A stretch of DNA of 64,000 nucleotides, taken from an uncultured Bacilli bacterium (GTDB taxonomy: Bacteria > Bacillota_I > Bacilli_A > RF39 > UBA660). Shown here one piece after another: positions 44,887-55,347 of this stretch. A program made the translations under genes and the position numbers. The notes beneath the pieces were generated by a model. It was not told the origin of the DNA. It ran no database searches and saw only the letters and a list, made by a program, of their open reading frames with translations. How positions within the stretch are numbered: position 1 is the stretch's first letter; each line of letters begins with the position of its first letter. The stretch is taken from NCBI GenBank assembly GCA_934096035.1, contig CAKOKX010000001.1:620001-684000 (forward strand), written 5' to 3'.

Positions 44887-45795
44887 ATGAAGGATAAAAA
44901 GACATTAATAACTATAATAGTGTTACTAGTAATATTCTTACCAATCGGGGTCTTTGGCACAATCAAAAGTTTTTCGGCAACTAAACCAGATGTAAAAGAT
45001 GATAATCCTAATAAAGAGTTTAAATATAATAATAAATTATACTTTTACTATAATGATAAATTATTATCTACATATGAATGTAGTTCATGTACATTAGCAA
45101 GTTCTAGTATAGATGATATAAATTATCACACCAATTATTATAAAAGTGAAAATAACGAACTTGCTAGTGTAATAAATGAATATTATGGTTTATTTAAAGA
45201 AAACGATAACATCATACTTTATAATTTAGTAAATAGTAAGAAGATAGATGCTTATAAAAGTATTAAAAATTATAATATTGATGCAACATCAAAATTTGCA
45301 ATAACAGAAAAAAGTAATGGAATGGGAGTAATATTCTTTGATTTATCAAGTAGTCCTATTCCCAATGAATATGAGTATATATCACTTCCAGCACACATTA
45401 TAGATAATAAATTAGATACATCAAAATTTATAGTAAAAAAAGATAATATGTGGTCAATAATCAGTGCAAATAAAGAAGTAGATGTTGCCCCAATTATAGA
45501 TGAAATCGTAGACTTTAATGATAATTATTATATTACATATGCAAATGATACTTATCATGTATATGATAGAAATAATATAGAATATTTAGAAAATTTACCA
45601 AAAACAAATGTCTACGGAGTAGGTAAATATATATTTGTATTAAATAATAACCAATTATTTATATATGAAAATTGTTTAAGCCCAGTAATTAAAATTATGG
45701 AGCTTCCAAATTATAATAGCATATATTTCTATCAAAATAATAATGAAGTTGATATAATGATTGATGGAAACTTACAAGAAACACTTGAATTATAG
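44887..45795 (+). CDS. Membrane-anchored single-module paralogue of the preceding repeat protein
   Basis: 302 residues. Membrane segment about 6-28, then one module: NKLYFYYNDKLLSTYECSSC, core LYFYYNDKLLSTYEC, NIILYNLVNSKKIDAY, and WG-repeat-like strands to the end. It repeats the module start and the NIILxxLxNxKK element of the neighbour, so it arose by duplication. Only one Cys pair remains close together (ECSSC). Function unknown. The valS promoter's -35 box is in its 3' end. Confidence 0.68.
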   Translation: MKDKKTLITIIVLLVIFLPIGVFGTIKSFSATKPDVKDDNPNKEFKYNNKLYFYYNDKLLSTYECSSCTLASSSIDDINYHTNYYKSENNELASVINEYYGLFKENDNIILYNLVNSKKIDAYKSIKNYNIDATSKFAITEKSNGMGVIFFDLSSSPIPNEYEYISLPAHIIDNKLDTSKFIVKKDNMWSIISANKEVDVAPIIDEIVDFNDNYYITYANDTYHVYDRNNIEYLENLPKTNVYGVGKYIFVLNNNQLFIYENCLSPVIKIMELPNYNSIYFYQNNNEVDIMIDGNLQETLEL

Positions 45796-45813
45796 TAAAT
45801 AATTTGTTAAAAT
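45785..45813 (+). promoter_or_regulatory. Promoter of the T-box/valS unit
   Basis: TTGAAT (45785-45790) and TAAAAT (45808-45813), spacer 17. The -35 lies inside the end of the preceding gene. Confidence 0.65.
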
Positions 45814-45819
45814 AAACGT

Positions 45820-46003
45820 GTATTTCGATGATTTTTGAGGAGTAATGCAAACAGATTTTAAAGAGAGTTAGCACTTGGTGAAAGCTAATAATGAAGTTGC
45901 ATGAAGGTTGCTTAAGGAGAAATAATGCAGAGATGCTATAAAATCAATTAAGTTAAATAAAGGATGGTACCGTGCTTAAGCACTCCTTGGTATCATCTTT
46001 TTT
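45820..46003 (+). promoter_or_regulatory. T-box riboswitch controlling valS
   Basis: The leader has the classic T-box at 45960-45975 (AAGGATGGTACCGTGC), followed by a terminator stem GATGGTACC/GGTATCATC ending in a T-run at 45998-46003, which uncharged tRNA would disrupt by pairing with the antiterminator bulge. Upstream, GAGTTAGCAC-type stem I sequence is seen near 45865, and a GTT in GAAGTTGC near 45892 is a candidate valine specifier. Known mechanism: uncharged tRNA-Val turns on valS. Confidence 0.9.
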
Positions 46004-46024
46004 ATTTTAGAAAGAAGGATTTAT

Positions 46025-48544
46025 ATGTTAGAAAAAAAATATGATCATTTAAAAGTTGAAGAAGGAAAGTATAAGGATTGGGTAAGTCATGGATATTTTG
46101 AAGAAAAAGAAGGATTACCTCCATATGCAATAGTTATTCCTCCTCCAAATGTAACGGGAAAATTACATTTAGGTCATGCTTGGGATACAACACTTCAAGA
46201 TATAATAATTCGTTTTAAAAAAATGCAAGGCTATAATGCTATATGGGTTCCAGGAATGGATCATGCTGGTATAGCAACTCAAGCAAAAGTTGATGCTAAA
46301 CTAAGGGACATGGGAATTAATCCTCGTGGAATAACTCGTGAAGAATGGCTTAAATATGCCTGGGATTGGAAAAATGAGTATGCCCAAAATATTCATGAAC
46401 AATGGGCAAAACTAGGTCTTGCATTATGTTATTCTAAAGAACGTTTTACTTTAGATGAAGGACTAAATAGAGCAGTTAATCATGTATTTAAAACTTTATA
46501 TGATGAAGGTTTAATTTATCGTGGAGAAAGAATTATAAATTGGGACCCACAAGCTATGACAGCATTATCTAACGAAGAAGTTATTTATAAAGAAGTAAAA
46601 GGTGCATTTTATCATATTAAATATTTTATTGAAGGAACTAATGAATTTTTAGAGGTAGCAACAACTAGACCTGAAACATTATTCGGAGATACAGCTGTTG
46701 CAGTTAACCCAAATGATGAACGTTACAAAGATTTAATTGGCAAAAATGTTATCTTACCTTTAGTTAATAAACTAATTCCAATTATCGGCGATGAACACGC
46801 TGATCCTGAATTTGGAACAGGTATTGTAAAAATCACTCCAGCTCATGATCCAAACGACTTTGAAGTTGGAAATCGTCATAACTTAGAGAGAATTGTATGT
46901 ATCAATCCCGATGGAACAATGAACGAAAATGCTTTAGAATTCAATGGACTAGACAGATTCACAGCTCGTGAAAGATTAATTGAAAAATTAAAAGATGAAG
47001 ATTTATTAATTAGTATTGAAGAAATAACTCATAATGTTGGACATAGTGAAAGAAGTGGGGCAATGGTTGAACCATATCTTTCAAAACAATGGTTTGTTAA
47101 AATGCGTCCTTTAGCAGATAGAGTATTAGAAAATCAAAAAAATAAAGATACGAAAGTAAATTTTGTACCAACAAGATACGAAAAAATTATGAATCACTGG
47201 ATGGAAATTACTTATGACTGGTGTATTTCTCGTCAACTTTGGTGGGGACACAGAATTCCTGCTTGGTATAAAGGTGATGAAGTATATGTTGGAGAAACTG
47301 CACCCGTTGGTGAAGGATGGAAGCAAGATACTGATGTTTTAGATACATGGTTTTCAAGTGCTTTATGGCCATTTTCAACACTAGGCTGGCCAGATGAAAC
47401 TGAAGACTTTAAGAAGTTCTATCCAAATAATGTTTTAGTAACTGGTTATGACATTATTCCTTTCTGGGTAAATCGTATGACATTCCAAGGTCTTCATTTT
47501 ACTGAAAAACGACCATTTAAAGATTGCTTAATTCACGGACTTATCAGAGATAAAGAAGGAAGAAAAATGAGTAAATCCTTAGGTAATGGTGTGGATCCAA
47601 TGGATGTTATAGATACATATGGAGCAGATGCATTAAGATTCTTCTTAACAACAAGTGCAGCCGCAGGTACTGACCTTAGATATGATGAAGAAAAAGTAAA
47701 ATCAACATGGAACTTCATTAATAAATTATGGAATGCATCAAGATTCGTTTTAATGAATATCGAAGGTTTAACAGAACTAGAATTTAGCAATTTAAAAGAA
47801 GAAGATAAATGGATATTAACTAAATTGAATAATACTATTAAAAGTGTAACAAAGAATATGGAACATTATGAATTTAATAATGTAGGTAGCCAAATATATA
47901 GTTTCATATGGAATGACTTCTGCGATAACTATATTGAATTTGCTAAATTTAGTATTGAAAGTAATACTACAAAATCAGTATTGTATAAAGTATTATCAAG
48001 TATTTTAAAAATGTTACACCCATTTATGCCATATGTAACAGATGAACTTTATAATAGTTTACCAATTCATGAAGAAAATATTATATTATCTAAATATCCA
48101 GAATATAATAAAGATGAAATCTTTACAAAAGAATGTGAAGAATTTGATAATATTATTGAATTTATAAAAGTATTTAGAAATGTAAAACTAGAAAATAAAA
48201 TTGGTAAAGAATTTGGTATAAAAATAAATAGTAATGACGATTATAGTTTAATATTTAAATTACTTCGTATTAATCCAGATGAACATGCTAAAATATCTGG
48301 CACAAAATATACTTGTATCTATAAAAACTACAATATTGATTTATATTATGAAAAAGAAATCACTGAAGAAGATATAATGTTAAAAAATAAGCAAATTAGT
48401 GACTTAGAAGCATCAATTGCTAGAAGAAAAAATCTTTTAAGTAATGAAAACTATTTAAATAAAGCTCCGAAGGAACTTGTAGAAAAAGAAAAGAACACTT
48501 TAAAAGACGAAGAAGAAAAATTAGCAAAACTAAAAAGTGAATAA
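46025..48544 (+). CDS. valS: Valyl-tRNA synthetase
   Basis: 839 residues, class I. HIGH motif as HLGH in [15 protein letters not shown] (about 44), editing domain ([16 protein letters not shown]), KMSKS motif in [11 protein letters not shown] (about 515-520), anticodon domain, and a C-terminal coiled coil (about 785-839) typical of ValRS. It charges tRNA-Val and deacylates mischarged Thr-tRNA. Expressed behind the T-box leader; start ATG 46025 with GAAAGAAGG. Monocistronic, with a terminator right after. Confidence 0.97.
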   Translation: MLEKKYDHLKVEEGKYKDWVSHGYFEEKEGLPPYAIVIPPPNVTGKLHLGHAWDTTLQDIIIRFKKMQGYNAIWVPGMDHAGIATQAKVDAKLRDMGINPRGITREEWLKYAWDWKNEYAQNIHEQWAKLGLALCYSKERFTLDEGLNRAVNHVFKTLYDEGLIYRGERIINWDPQAMTALSNEEVIYKEVKGAFYHIKYFIEGTNEFLEVATTRPETLFGDTAVAVNPNDERYKDLIGKNVILPLVNKLIPIIGDEHADPEFGTGIVKITPAHDPNDFEVGNRHNLERIVCINPDGTMNENALEFNGLDRFTARERLIEKLKDEDLLISIEEITHNVGHSERSGAMVEPYLSKQWFVKMRPLADRVLENQKNKDTKVNFVPTRYEKIMNHWMEITYDWCISRQLWWGHRIPAWYKGDEVYVGETAPVGEGWKQDTDVLDTWFSSALWPFSTLGWPDETEDFKKFYPNNVLVTGYDIIPFWVNRMTFQGLHFTEKRPFKDCLIHGLIRDKEGRKMSKSLGNGVDPMDVIDTYGADALRFFLTTSAAAGTDLRYDEEKVKSTWNFINKLWNASRFVLMNIEGLTELEFSNLKEEDKWILTKLNNTIKSVTKNMEHYEFNNVGSQIYSFIWNDFCDNYIEFAKFSIESNTTKSVLYKVLSSILKMLHPFMPYVTDELYNSLPIHEENIILSKYPEYNKDEIFTKECEEFDNIIEFIKVFRNVKLENKIGKEFGIKINSNDDYSLIFKLLRINPDEHAKISGTKYTCIYKNYNIDLYYEKEITEEDIMLKNKQISDLEASIARRKNLLSNENYLNKAPKELVEKEKNTLKDEEEKLAKLKSE

Positions 48545-48546
48545 CA

Positions 48547-48579
48547 AAAAGCTATCAGAAATAATCTGATAGCTTTTAT
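48547..48579 (+). terminator. Terminator after valS
   Basis: AAAAGCTATCAG (48547-48558) and CTGATAGCTTTT (48566-48577) are perfectly complementary. Confidence 0.85.
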
Positions 48580-48635
48580 AACAAAATTACAAGTTGTATT
48601 TATTCTATTTAATAAGTTCGATTTGTACAAAATCG

Positions 48636-48664
48636 TTGCTATTTATAAATTAATATGATAGAAT
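48636..48664 (+). promoter_or_regulatory. Promoter of the type I toxin
   Basis: TTGCTA (48636-48641) and TAGAAT (48659-48664), spacer 17; predicted start near 48671. Confidence 0.65.
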
Positions 48665-48686
48665 AAATTTTATGGAATATTCAGTT

Positions 48687-48875
48687 GATTGGATGCTGCC
48701 TCTTTAATTATATAGGAGGTCAAATATCATGACTAAGGATGGAATGATTCTGGGGTTGTGGTTGATAATAATTCTTCTTATTCTGGTTTTAATAGTCAGA
48801 TAGGGTTTTAAAAAAGCATCTAAATCAACGGGGTTGATTTAGATGCAATATCAATACAATTGGTAGCATCCAATC
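48687..48875 (+). promoter_or_regulatory. Long-range complementary 5' and 3' ends of the toxin mRNA
   Basis: GATTGGATGCTGCC (48687-48700), just upstream of the ribosome site, is complementary over 14 bases (one G-U pair) to GGTAGCATCCAATC (48862-48875) beyond the toxin stop. The pair brackets the toxin gene. Such long-distance 5'-3' pairing keeps full-length type I toxin mRNAs untranslated until processed; that role is inferred here. Confidence 0.65.
48729..48803 (+). CDS. Small hydrophobic type I toxin peptide
   Basis: 24 residues, too short for usual gene finding. ATG 48729 has a strong AGGAGGT site. The peptide has a short charged N-terminus (MTKDG), then one membrane helix (LGLWLIIILLILVLIV) and a terminal Arg. 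This is the layout of TxpA/holin-like type I toxins, which insert in the membrane. It is preceded by its own promoter and faces a convergent antisense promoter (48957-48929) whose transcript would overlap its 3' end. Family assignment by layout, not by a specific motif. Confidence 0.75.
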   Translation: MTKDGMILGLWLIIILLILVLIVR

Positions 48876-48922
48876 TCGGTAATCTGGATGTTCCATTTTT
48901 AATTTATGCAAATCTCTTTGCT
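48809..48922 (-). ncRNA. Antisense RNA antitoxin (RatA-type arrangement)
   Basis: On the minus strand TTGACA (48957-48952), 17 bases, TATTAT (48934-48929) form a strong promoter with initiation near 48922. Transcription leftwards meets a perfect 14-bp stem (48816-48829 with 48833-48846, loop of three) followed on that strand by six T (48815-48810). The resulting RNA of about 115 nt is complementary to the 3' part of the toxin transcript, including its long-range pairing element. This matches the txpA/ratA organisation in which the antitoxin base-pairs with the 3' end of the toxin mRNA. Confidence 0.75.
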
Positions 48923-48928
48923 ATATAC

Positions 48929-48957
48929 ATAATAACATATTAATTTATTTTTGTCAA
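48929..48957 (-). promoter_or_regulatory. Promoter of the antisense RNA
   Basis: TTGACA at 48957-48952 and TATTAT at 48934-48929, spacer 17, both read on the minus strand. Stronger than the toxin promoter by consensus, as expected for an antitoxin. Confidence 0.75.
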
Positions 48958-49046
48958 AGAAGATAATTTCTAAAAAAATTAAAAATTACATTATAAATAG
49001 AGACTTTTTAGAAGAAATTTGTTAAAATATTGTATGAGGAAATATT

Positions 49047-49616
49047 ATGAAAGATAATTTGTTATATAAAATACTAAGACCGTTAATTACATTTGTATTT
49101 AAAATATTTGTAAGGCCAAAGTTTATTGGCCTTGAAAACATACCTAAAAAAGGTAGAGTTATTTTAGCTGGAAATCACACCAGTACATTTGATGCCCCAC
49201 TTTTAATAAGTTCAACCAAAAGAAATGTGCATTTTTTAGCTAAAAAAGAATTATGGAAATGGCCGAAGAGAATTATTTTTGGTCACCTTGGGCTTATTCC
49301 CGTTGATAGAAAATCCAGGGATGGTAATGCTTTAATAACTGCCGAAAGATATTTAAAAAAAGAAAAATTAATTGGTATATTTCCTGAAGGAACTACTGAA
49401 AAAGAAGGACACATGTTAAGATTCAAAAAAGGGGCAGTTAAAATGGCTATAGATACAAATAGTCCAATAGTGCCATTTGTAATAACAGGTAAATACAAAT
49501 TATTTTCAAAAAGTCTAACAATTAAATTTTTAGAACCAATAAAATGTAATGGTGATATTAAGGAAGAAACTGAAAGGCTAATGAATATAATTAAAAAGGA
49601 AAGAGGTAAAGAATAA
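49047..49616 (+). CDS. 1-acyl-sn-glycerol-3-phosphate acyltransferase (PlsC-like), first copy
   Basis: 189 residues. PlsC motifs: GNHTSTFDAPLL (HxxxxD, about 47-58), LGLIPVDRKSRDG and FPEGTTEKEG (about 110-120), then IVPFVITGKYK. It acylates lysophosphatidic acid in phospholipid synthesis at the membrane. GAGGAAATATT precedes ATG 49047. It is coupled by a one-base overlap to an acyl-activating enzyme and then to a second PlsC-like gene, a three-gene lipid operon. Confidence 0.9.
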   Translation: MKDNLLYKILRPLITFVFKIFVRPKFIGLENIPKKGRVILAGNHTSTFDAPLLISSTKRNVHFLAKKELWKWPKRIIFGHLGLIPVDRKSRDGNALITAERYLKKEKLIGIFPEGTTEKEGHMLRFKKGAVKMAIDTNSPIVPFVITGKYKLFSKSLTIKFLEPIKCNGDIKEETERLMNIIKKERGKE

Positions 49617-51349
49617 TGAATATATTTTCTTTTTTAAGAAGAAGAAAACCCATACCTGAACCTTGGGCAAAATATTATACAAAAGAAGAATTGAATATAA
49701 AGATTCCTGATATAAGCATGTATGATCAAGTAAAAAAAAGTGCACATCTTTATCCAGAATATATTGCCTATGAATATATGGGTAAAAAATGCTTATATAA
49801 AGATTTTTTAAATGAAATAAATGCATGGGCAAAAGTCTTTAGTAAATCTGGAGTTAGACATGGGGATATAGTATCTATAAGTCTACCAAATATACCAAAT
49901 GTTTTAGTAGTCCTATATGCATTAAATAAAATTGGAGCCATTGCCAATATGGTTCACCCATTATCAAGTGAAGAAGAAATTTTATTTAGTTTAAATTCGA
50001 CGAAAAGTAAGTATTTAGTAATGTTAAATACTTTTTATAGTAAAATAGAAAATATTATTGATAACTCTAAAGTTGAAGTGGTAATATTTGCTAGTGCCTC
50101 TGATTATATGCCATTTTTTACTAAAATTGCTTATAATATAACACAAATAGGTAAATATAAAAAATATCCAAAAAATAATTTGTTTTATAGTTGGAAAAGG
50201 TTTTATAAAAAGTTTTATACCGAAGAACATATAAAATTTCCTAAATTTGGTAAAGATACCCCAGCTGTAATAATTCATAGTGGAGGTACAAGTGGAACAC
50301 CTAAAAATGTTGTAATTCAAAATAGAGCTTTCATTTTAGGGGCTCTTCAAGAAAATATTTTAATGAAAAAACTTCATGCCGGAGACTGTTGCTTAGCAAT
50401 TATGCCTAATTTCCACGGGTTTGGTTTAAGTGTTTTAATGCATACCCCTTTAGCTTTAGGCTGTTATTCAATTTTAATACCTCAATTTGATTCTAAAAAG
50501 TTTGATATAATGTTTCACAAAAAGAAACCATCATGTGTTTTAGGGGTTCCCACTTTATATGAAGCATTAATGAGTAATAACAATATCAAAAATTTAGATT
50601 TGTCCAATTTAAAATATATTGTTTCTGGGGGAGATATTTTACCAAAGTCATTAGAAGATCGAATGAATAAGTACTTAAAAGAACATAATTCACCAGGAAG
50701 AATTACGCAAGGATATGGATTATCAGAAGCTCTAGCAGCAGTATGTCTTGCATGTGATGATATAAATAAATCAGGTTCAGTGGGAATTCCGTTGCCGGGA
50801 AATCAAATTAAGATAATTGATCCTGCCAGTCGTATTACATTACCATATGGTGAAGTCGGTGAAATTTGTGTTCATTCTAAAGCATTCATGCAAGGATATT
50901 TAAATAATGAATCTGAAACCAATACAGCCCTTCAAGTACACAAAGATGGACATGTTTGGTTACATACCGGAGATTTAGGCTATATGGATAGTGATGGGTT
51001 TGTATTTTACAAAGGTCGTCTTAAAAGAATGATAATATGTAGTGGTTATAATGTTTATCCATCACATATTGAAGAAGTAATTGAATCTCATCCAGCAGTA
51101 CTTCAATGCACTGTAGTGGGAGTACCGCATCCATATAAACAAGAAATACCAAAAGCATTTATTGTTTTAAAAGAAGGATATGTTGCAATGTTTATAAAAG
51201 ATGACATTAAAGCATATTGCAAAAAAAAGTTAGCTAAATATATGATTCCCGGAGAATTTGTATTTAGAAAAAGATTACCTAAAACAAAGTTAGGTAAAGT
51301 AGATTTTAAATCTTTACAAAAAGATACACGAGGTGATTGTGATGAGTAA
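49616..51349 (+). CDS. AMP-dependent fatty acyl-CoA/ACP synthetase
   Basis: 577 residues. AMP-binding superfamily motifs: IIHSGGTSGTPKNVVIQN (P-loop-like, about 222-240), GLSEALAAVCLACDD (core YGLSEALAAV), WLHTGDLGYMDSDGFVFYKGR (core TGDLGYMDSDGF, about 440) and the final PKTKLGKVDFKSL with the catalytic Lys. It activates a fatty acid or similar acid through an acyl-adenylate. Placed between two acyltransferases, it probably supplies the acyl donor for them. GAGG precedes its start. Confidence 0.92.
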   Translation: MNIFSFLRRRKPIPEPWAKYYTKEELNIKIPDISMYDQVKKSAHLYPEYIAYEYMGKKCLYKDFLNEINAWAKVFSKSGVRHGDIVSISLPNIPNVLVVLYALNKIGAIANMVHPLSSEEEILFSLNSTKSKYLVMLNTFYSKIENIIDNSKVEVVIFASASDYMPFFTKIAYNITQIGKYKKYPKNNLFYSWKRFYKKFYTEEHIKFPKFGKDTPAVIIHSGGTSGTPKNVVIQNRAFILGALQENILMKKLHAGDCCLAIMPNFHGFGLSVLMHTPLALGCYSILIPQFDSKKFDIMFHKKKPSCVLGVPTLYEALMSNNNIKNLDLSNLKYIVSGGDILPKSLEDRMNKYLKEHNSPGRITQGYGLSEALAAVCLACDDINKSGSVGIPLPGNQIKIIDPASRITLPYGEVGEICVHSKAFMQGYLNNESETNTALQVHKDGHVWLHTGDLGYMDSDGFVFYKGRLKRMIICSGYNVYPSHIEEVIESHPAVLQCTVVGVPHPYKQEIPKAFIVLKEGYVAMFIKDDIKAYCKKKLAKYMIPGEFVFRKRLPKTKLGKVDFKSLQKDTRGDCDE

Positions 51350-51929
51350 AACTCCATTTTTATATAGATTAGGTAGATTTATTCTTGGACCATTTTTCAA
51401 ATGGTATTATAAGCCCACGATTATAGGAAAAGAAAATATTCCTAAATCTGGTGCTATATTAATTGTTGGAAATCATAAACATTTATATGATCAATGTTTA
51501 TCAATTATATCTACGAAAAGATATATAAGATATATGGCAAAAAAAGAATATTTTGATAATAAAAAAACCAAATGGTTTTTTTCAGCAGTTGGTTGTATAA
51601 GCGTAGATAGACAAAATCACGATGGTAAAGCTAAAGATGAAGCAATAAAAACATTAAAAGAGGGCGGAGCAATTGGATTATTTCCAGAAGGAACTAGAAA
51701 TAAAACAAAAGAATTTTTACTTCCATTCAAGTTTGGTTCAGTTTCTATGGCTAAAAAGACAGATGCTTATCTTGTTCCATTTGGCATAACTGGTGATTAT
51801 GTTTTTCATAGCAAAAATTTAGTTATTAGATATGGTAAACCATTTAAAGTAACTGATATGGATATGGAAAGTGCCAACGAACTTTTATATAATACAGTTA
51901 AATCATTAATGGAAGAAAATTTAAAATAA
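51342..51929 (+). CDS. 1-acyl-sn-glycerol-3-phosphate acyltransferase (PlsC-like), second copy
   Basis: 195 residues from ATG 51342 with AGGTGATT upstream. Motifs GNHKHLYDQCL (HxxxxD), VGCISVDRQNHDG and FPEGTRNKTKEF, then LVPFGITGDY. Paralogue of the copy at 49047; the HKHLYD loop differs from its HTSTFD, so acceptor or donor preference may differ. It overlaps the synthetase gene by eight bases and ends the operon. Confidence 0.9.
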   Translation: MSKTPFLYRLGRFILGPFFKWYYKPTIIGKENIPKSGAILIVGNHKHLYDQCLSIISTKRYIRYMAKKEYFDNKKTKWFFSAVGCISVDRQNHDGKAKDEAIKTLKEGGAIGLFPEGTRNKTKEFLLPFKFGSVSMAKKTDAYLVPFGITGDYVFHSKNLVIRYGKPFKVTDMDMESANELLYNTVKSLMEENLK

Positions 51930-51933
51930 AAAT

Positions 51934-51962
51934 GACGGGAGAAAAATAATCCCGTCTTTATT
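51934..51962 (+). terminator. Terminator after the lipid operon
   Basis: GACGGGA (51934-51940) and TCCCGTC (51950-51956), then TTTATTT. Further right, TAGCAAG and CTTGCTA (51968-51996) form another small hairpin of unknown use. Confidence 0.8.
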
Positions 51963-52027
51963 TATACTAGCAAGAACTTACATCATCCTTGCTAATAATA
52001 GTATATGTAATATAAATATAATTATAC

Positions 52028-52060
52028 AAAAAAACTGCACAATTTAATAAATTATGCAGC
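52028..52060 (-). terminator. Terminator of rpmB
   Basis: Read on the minus strand, CTGCATAAATT pairs with AATTGTGCAG (one U-G) and seven T follow. The stem overlaps the rpmB stop codon. Confidence 0.75.
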
Positions 52061-52222
52061 TTTTTTATTTAAAGTTCTTGCTTCTCTAGCACTAATAATT
52101 ACTTGTTCTCCATTAATTGTCTTTTTTTGTAAATTTGGTTTTTGTTTCATTTTAGTTGCATTTAAAGCATGTGATCTTCTATTACCAGTTAAAGGTTTTT
52201 TAGTAGTTACTTTTGTAGCCAT
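52052..52222 (-). CDS. rpmB: Large-subunit ribosomal protein bL28
   Basis: 56 residues. The protein starts MATKVTTKKPLTGNRRSHAL, then NATKMKQKPNLQKKT and ends ISAREARTLNKKAA; GNxRSHAxNxTKxxxxPNLQ is the bL28 signature. It lacks the zinc-binding Cys of the zinc form, so it is the C-minus type. A ribosome site (AAAGGAGTGAG) precedes the start and a consensus promoter lies at 52281-52253. The gene is small and monocistronic, and not part of a ribosomal operon. Confidence 0.95.
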   Translation of the reverse strand: MATKVTTKKPLTGNRRSHALNATKMKQKPNLQKKTINGEQVIISAREARTLNKKAA

Positions 52223-52252
52223 TTTTCTCACTCCTTTTTCGTTTACCTATTA

Positions 52253-52281
52253 ATTTTAACAATATATTTTATGTTTGTCAA
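52253..52281 (-). promoter_or_regulatory. Promoter of rpmB
   Basis: On the minus strand TTGACA (52281-52276) and TAAAAT (52258-52253) with a 17-base spacer. Confidence 0.8.
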
Positions 52282-52288
52282 ATATTAC

Positions 52289-52930
52289 TTATGTTTTTAT
52301 CTTCATATTAGGAAATTTTTTTTCAAAAACACTATTTTTATAGTATTTATCCAAATATTTATCTAAATTTGATGTTGCATCAATCCCTCTTTTTCTATCT
52401 GAATATCTTTTCGTAATTATACAAGTAAATGTAATATCAAATACTAAGAAGGCCAAAATAATTATACAAAAAGTTTTGAAATATATATTGCCATAAACAA
52501 AATTAAATAATTTATTATATAAGGGAATTCCTAATTTAACCCAGACTAGGGAAAGAATACCCCAGACAAAAGAATATAAAAGATTTATTCTGCCATCTAA
52601 ATTAGCATTCATTTTACTATAATCCCACGATTTAGTATGAAATACATATTCTTGAAAAAGCGAGGCAATATATTCAAATGCTGCTCCAATTAAAACTCCA
52701 GCAATAAATATTATAAAGATATTTTTATCTTTTAATTTAAATAATAAAATAGTAAGTAAAATAAGTCCAATTCCATAAATTGGTTTAAATACACTAAACC
52801 ATAATCCTTGTCTGTTTATTATTTTACCTGTTTTAAATAATTGCTGTAAAGTTTCAAAGAAGTAACCAAACAATCCCCCAATTACAAATAATAATATAGC
52901 ATGATACATTAATTTATCTATTCTTTCCAT
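52289..52930 (-). CDS. Putative ABC-transporter type IV (CmpB-like) membrane protein
   Basis: 213 residues from ATG 52930 with AGGTGATT upstream; a frame-open stretch to 52963 lacks that. About five membrane segments. Motifs of the PF06541-type family: FGYFFETLQQL, NRQGLWFSVFKPIYGIG (core LWFSVFKPIYG), EYVFHTKSWDYSKM and GRINLLYSFVWG. The family is called a putative ABC transporter but no transport function is proved for it and no ATPase gene is adjacent. Confidence 0.8.
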   Translation of the reverse strand: MERIDKLMYHAILLFVIGGLFGYFFETLQQLFKTGKIINRQGLWFSVFKPIYGIGLILLTILLFKLKDKNIFIIFIAGVLIGAAFEYIASLFQEYVFHTKSWDYSKMNANLDGRINLLYSFVWGILSLVWVKLGIPLYNKLFNFVYGNIYFKTFCIIILAFLVFDITFTCIITKRYSDRKRGIDATSNLDKYLDKYYKNSVFEKKFPNMKIKT

Positions 52931-52968
52931 AGAATCACCTAATATTATTATGGAGTAAACCAAAAGAA

Positions 52969-52993
52969 AATAACCAAGATTTTGGTTATTTAA
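52969..52993. terminator. Hairpin between the two minus-strand membrane genes
   Basis: AAATAACCAA and TTGGTTATTT pair perfectly around GATT (52970-52993). AT-rich runs flank it; most likely it ends the gene at 52986-53378, whose stop it covers. Confidence 0.6.
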
Positions 52994-53378
52994 TGAGATA
53001 TATAATAAATGGAATTATAATAGCTATGCACATTATTATAAAATATAATTTATATAAATAAGTATTCCATGGACTAATAGTAATATTTGGATTCTTAGGA
53101 TAAACATGCATATCAAGTTCATCTTTAATTCTAGGATTCCATAAGAAAAATTTGTATTTCAATCTATCACTTGTTTTATATTCTTCATCTTTATATTTAT
53201 ATACATAATAATATTCATAGATATTTTTATGATACGTAGTTCTTGTTATAATATCAGTACATTTACATTTAATTAATTCCATATTCTTCATTTTAACATG
53301 AATTAAAATCCATTTATAAAAAGAAATCCCTGCGATTGAAAGAAAAATAATAAACATTAAAGCATCATTCTTAGCCAT
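52986..53378 (-). CDS. Small membrane protein, DUF3592-like
   Basis: 130 residues. Two hydrophobic segments (about 5-22 and 105-128) bracket a polar beta-type part with Lys, Tyr and Cys (CTDIITRTTYHKN; YKYKDEEYKTSDRLKYKF, core KDEEYKTSDRLKY). This two-helix-around-a-beta-domain pattern is that of DUF3592 proteins, of unknown function. ATAAGGTGAT-type site before ATG 53378. Own transcript. Confidence 0.6.
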   Translation of the reverse strand: MAKNDALMFIIFLSIAGISFYKWILIHVKMKNMELIKCKCTDIITRTTYHKNIYEYYYVYKYKDEEYKTSDRLKYKFFLWNPRIKDELDMHVYPKNPNITISPWNTYLYKLYFIIMCIAIIIPFIIYLIK

Positions 53379-53471
53379 ATATTATCACCTTATTATCATT
53401 TTACGATAAATTATATTTTTTGTCTATATTTGTATTTTATTTTATGATTTTTTCTGATAAAATATATGTAG

Positions 53472-54906
<1,435 letters not shown>

Positions 54907-54908
54907 AA

Positions 54909-54940
54909 GAAATTCTCAGTTATTTTTGAGAATCTTTTTT
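54909..54940. terminator. Bidirectional terminator
   Basis: ATTCTCA (54912-54918) and TGAGAAT (54927-54933) with AAAGAA before and CTTTTTT after. Confidence 0.75.
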
Positions 54941-55279
54941 ATTTATGCCAATTGCACCACCCGCAATACTAGCAAGCATTAACACTAAATAATAAATAAA
55001 TGTACTTAAACTAAATATAGTTTTATTAGTAAATAAGCTAATTATTATTAAAATAAGTAAGAATAAACCTCCAACTTTAAGTCCTTCCAAAAAACCTTTG
55101 TTATTTGCATTCTTCCCACTTTTTAAGCCAAAGACAAAAAATAATGTTGCATTAAATATAAATAATATCAAATTTGTAATCGTAGAATTAACACCAACTA
55201 AATTAAGTAAACTACATATAAATATTAATAATATTAAAGATATAACATAGTATCCTAAATATTTCATTAAATATTTCAT
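54920..55279 (-). CDS. TIGR04086-type (YrzE-like) membrane protein
   Basis: 119 residues, about four membrane segments. The pattern FVFGLKSGKNANNKGFLEGLKVGG (core GLKSGKNANNKGFLEGLKVG) between the second and third segment is the TIGR04086 signature: a Gly-rich loop with KGxxxGLxxG. Members are often next to tgt, as here on the opposite strand. Function unknown. An AGGTGAT site precedes ATG 55279. Confidence 0.78.
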   Translation of the reverse strand: MKYLMKYLGYYVISLILLIFICSLLNLVGVNSTITNLILFIFNATLFFVFGLKSGKNANNKGFLEGLKVGGLFLLILIIISLFTNKTIFSLSTFIYYLVLMLASIAGGAIGINKKDSQK

Positions 55280-55347
55280 AATAAATCACCTAATAAATAC
55301 TATGTTTAAAATATTTATATTATTCCCATAATATAAGTGGTGATATT

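Noticed and set aside
48816..48846. Perfect 14-bp stem as terminator of the toxin mRNA
   Set aside because: The T-run lies on the minus strand (A-run 48810-48815 on the plus strand), so it ends the antisense RNA. The toxin transcript must end further right, near the weak hairpin at 48869-48900.
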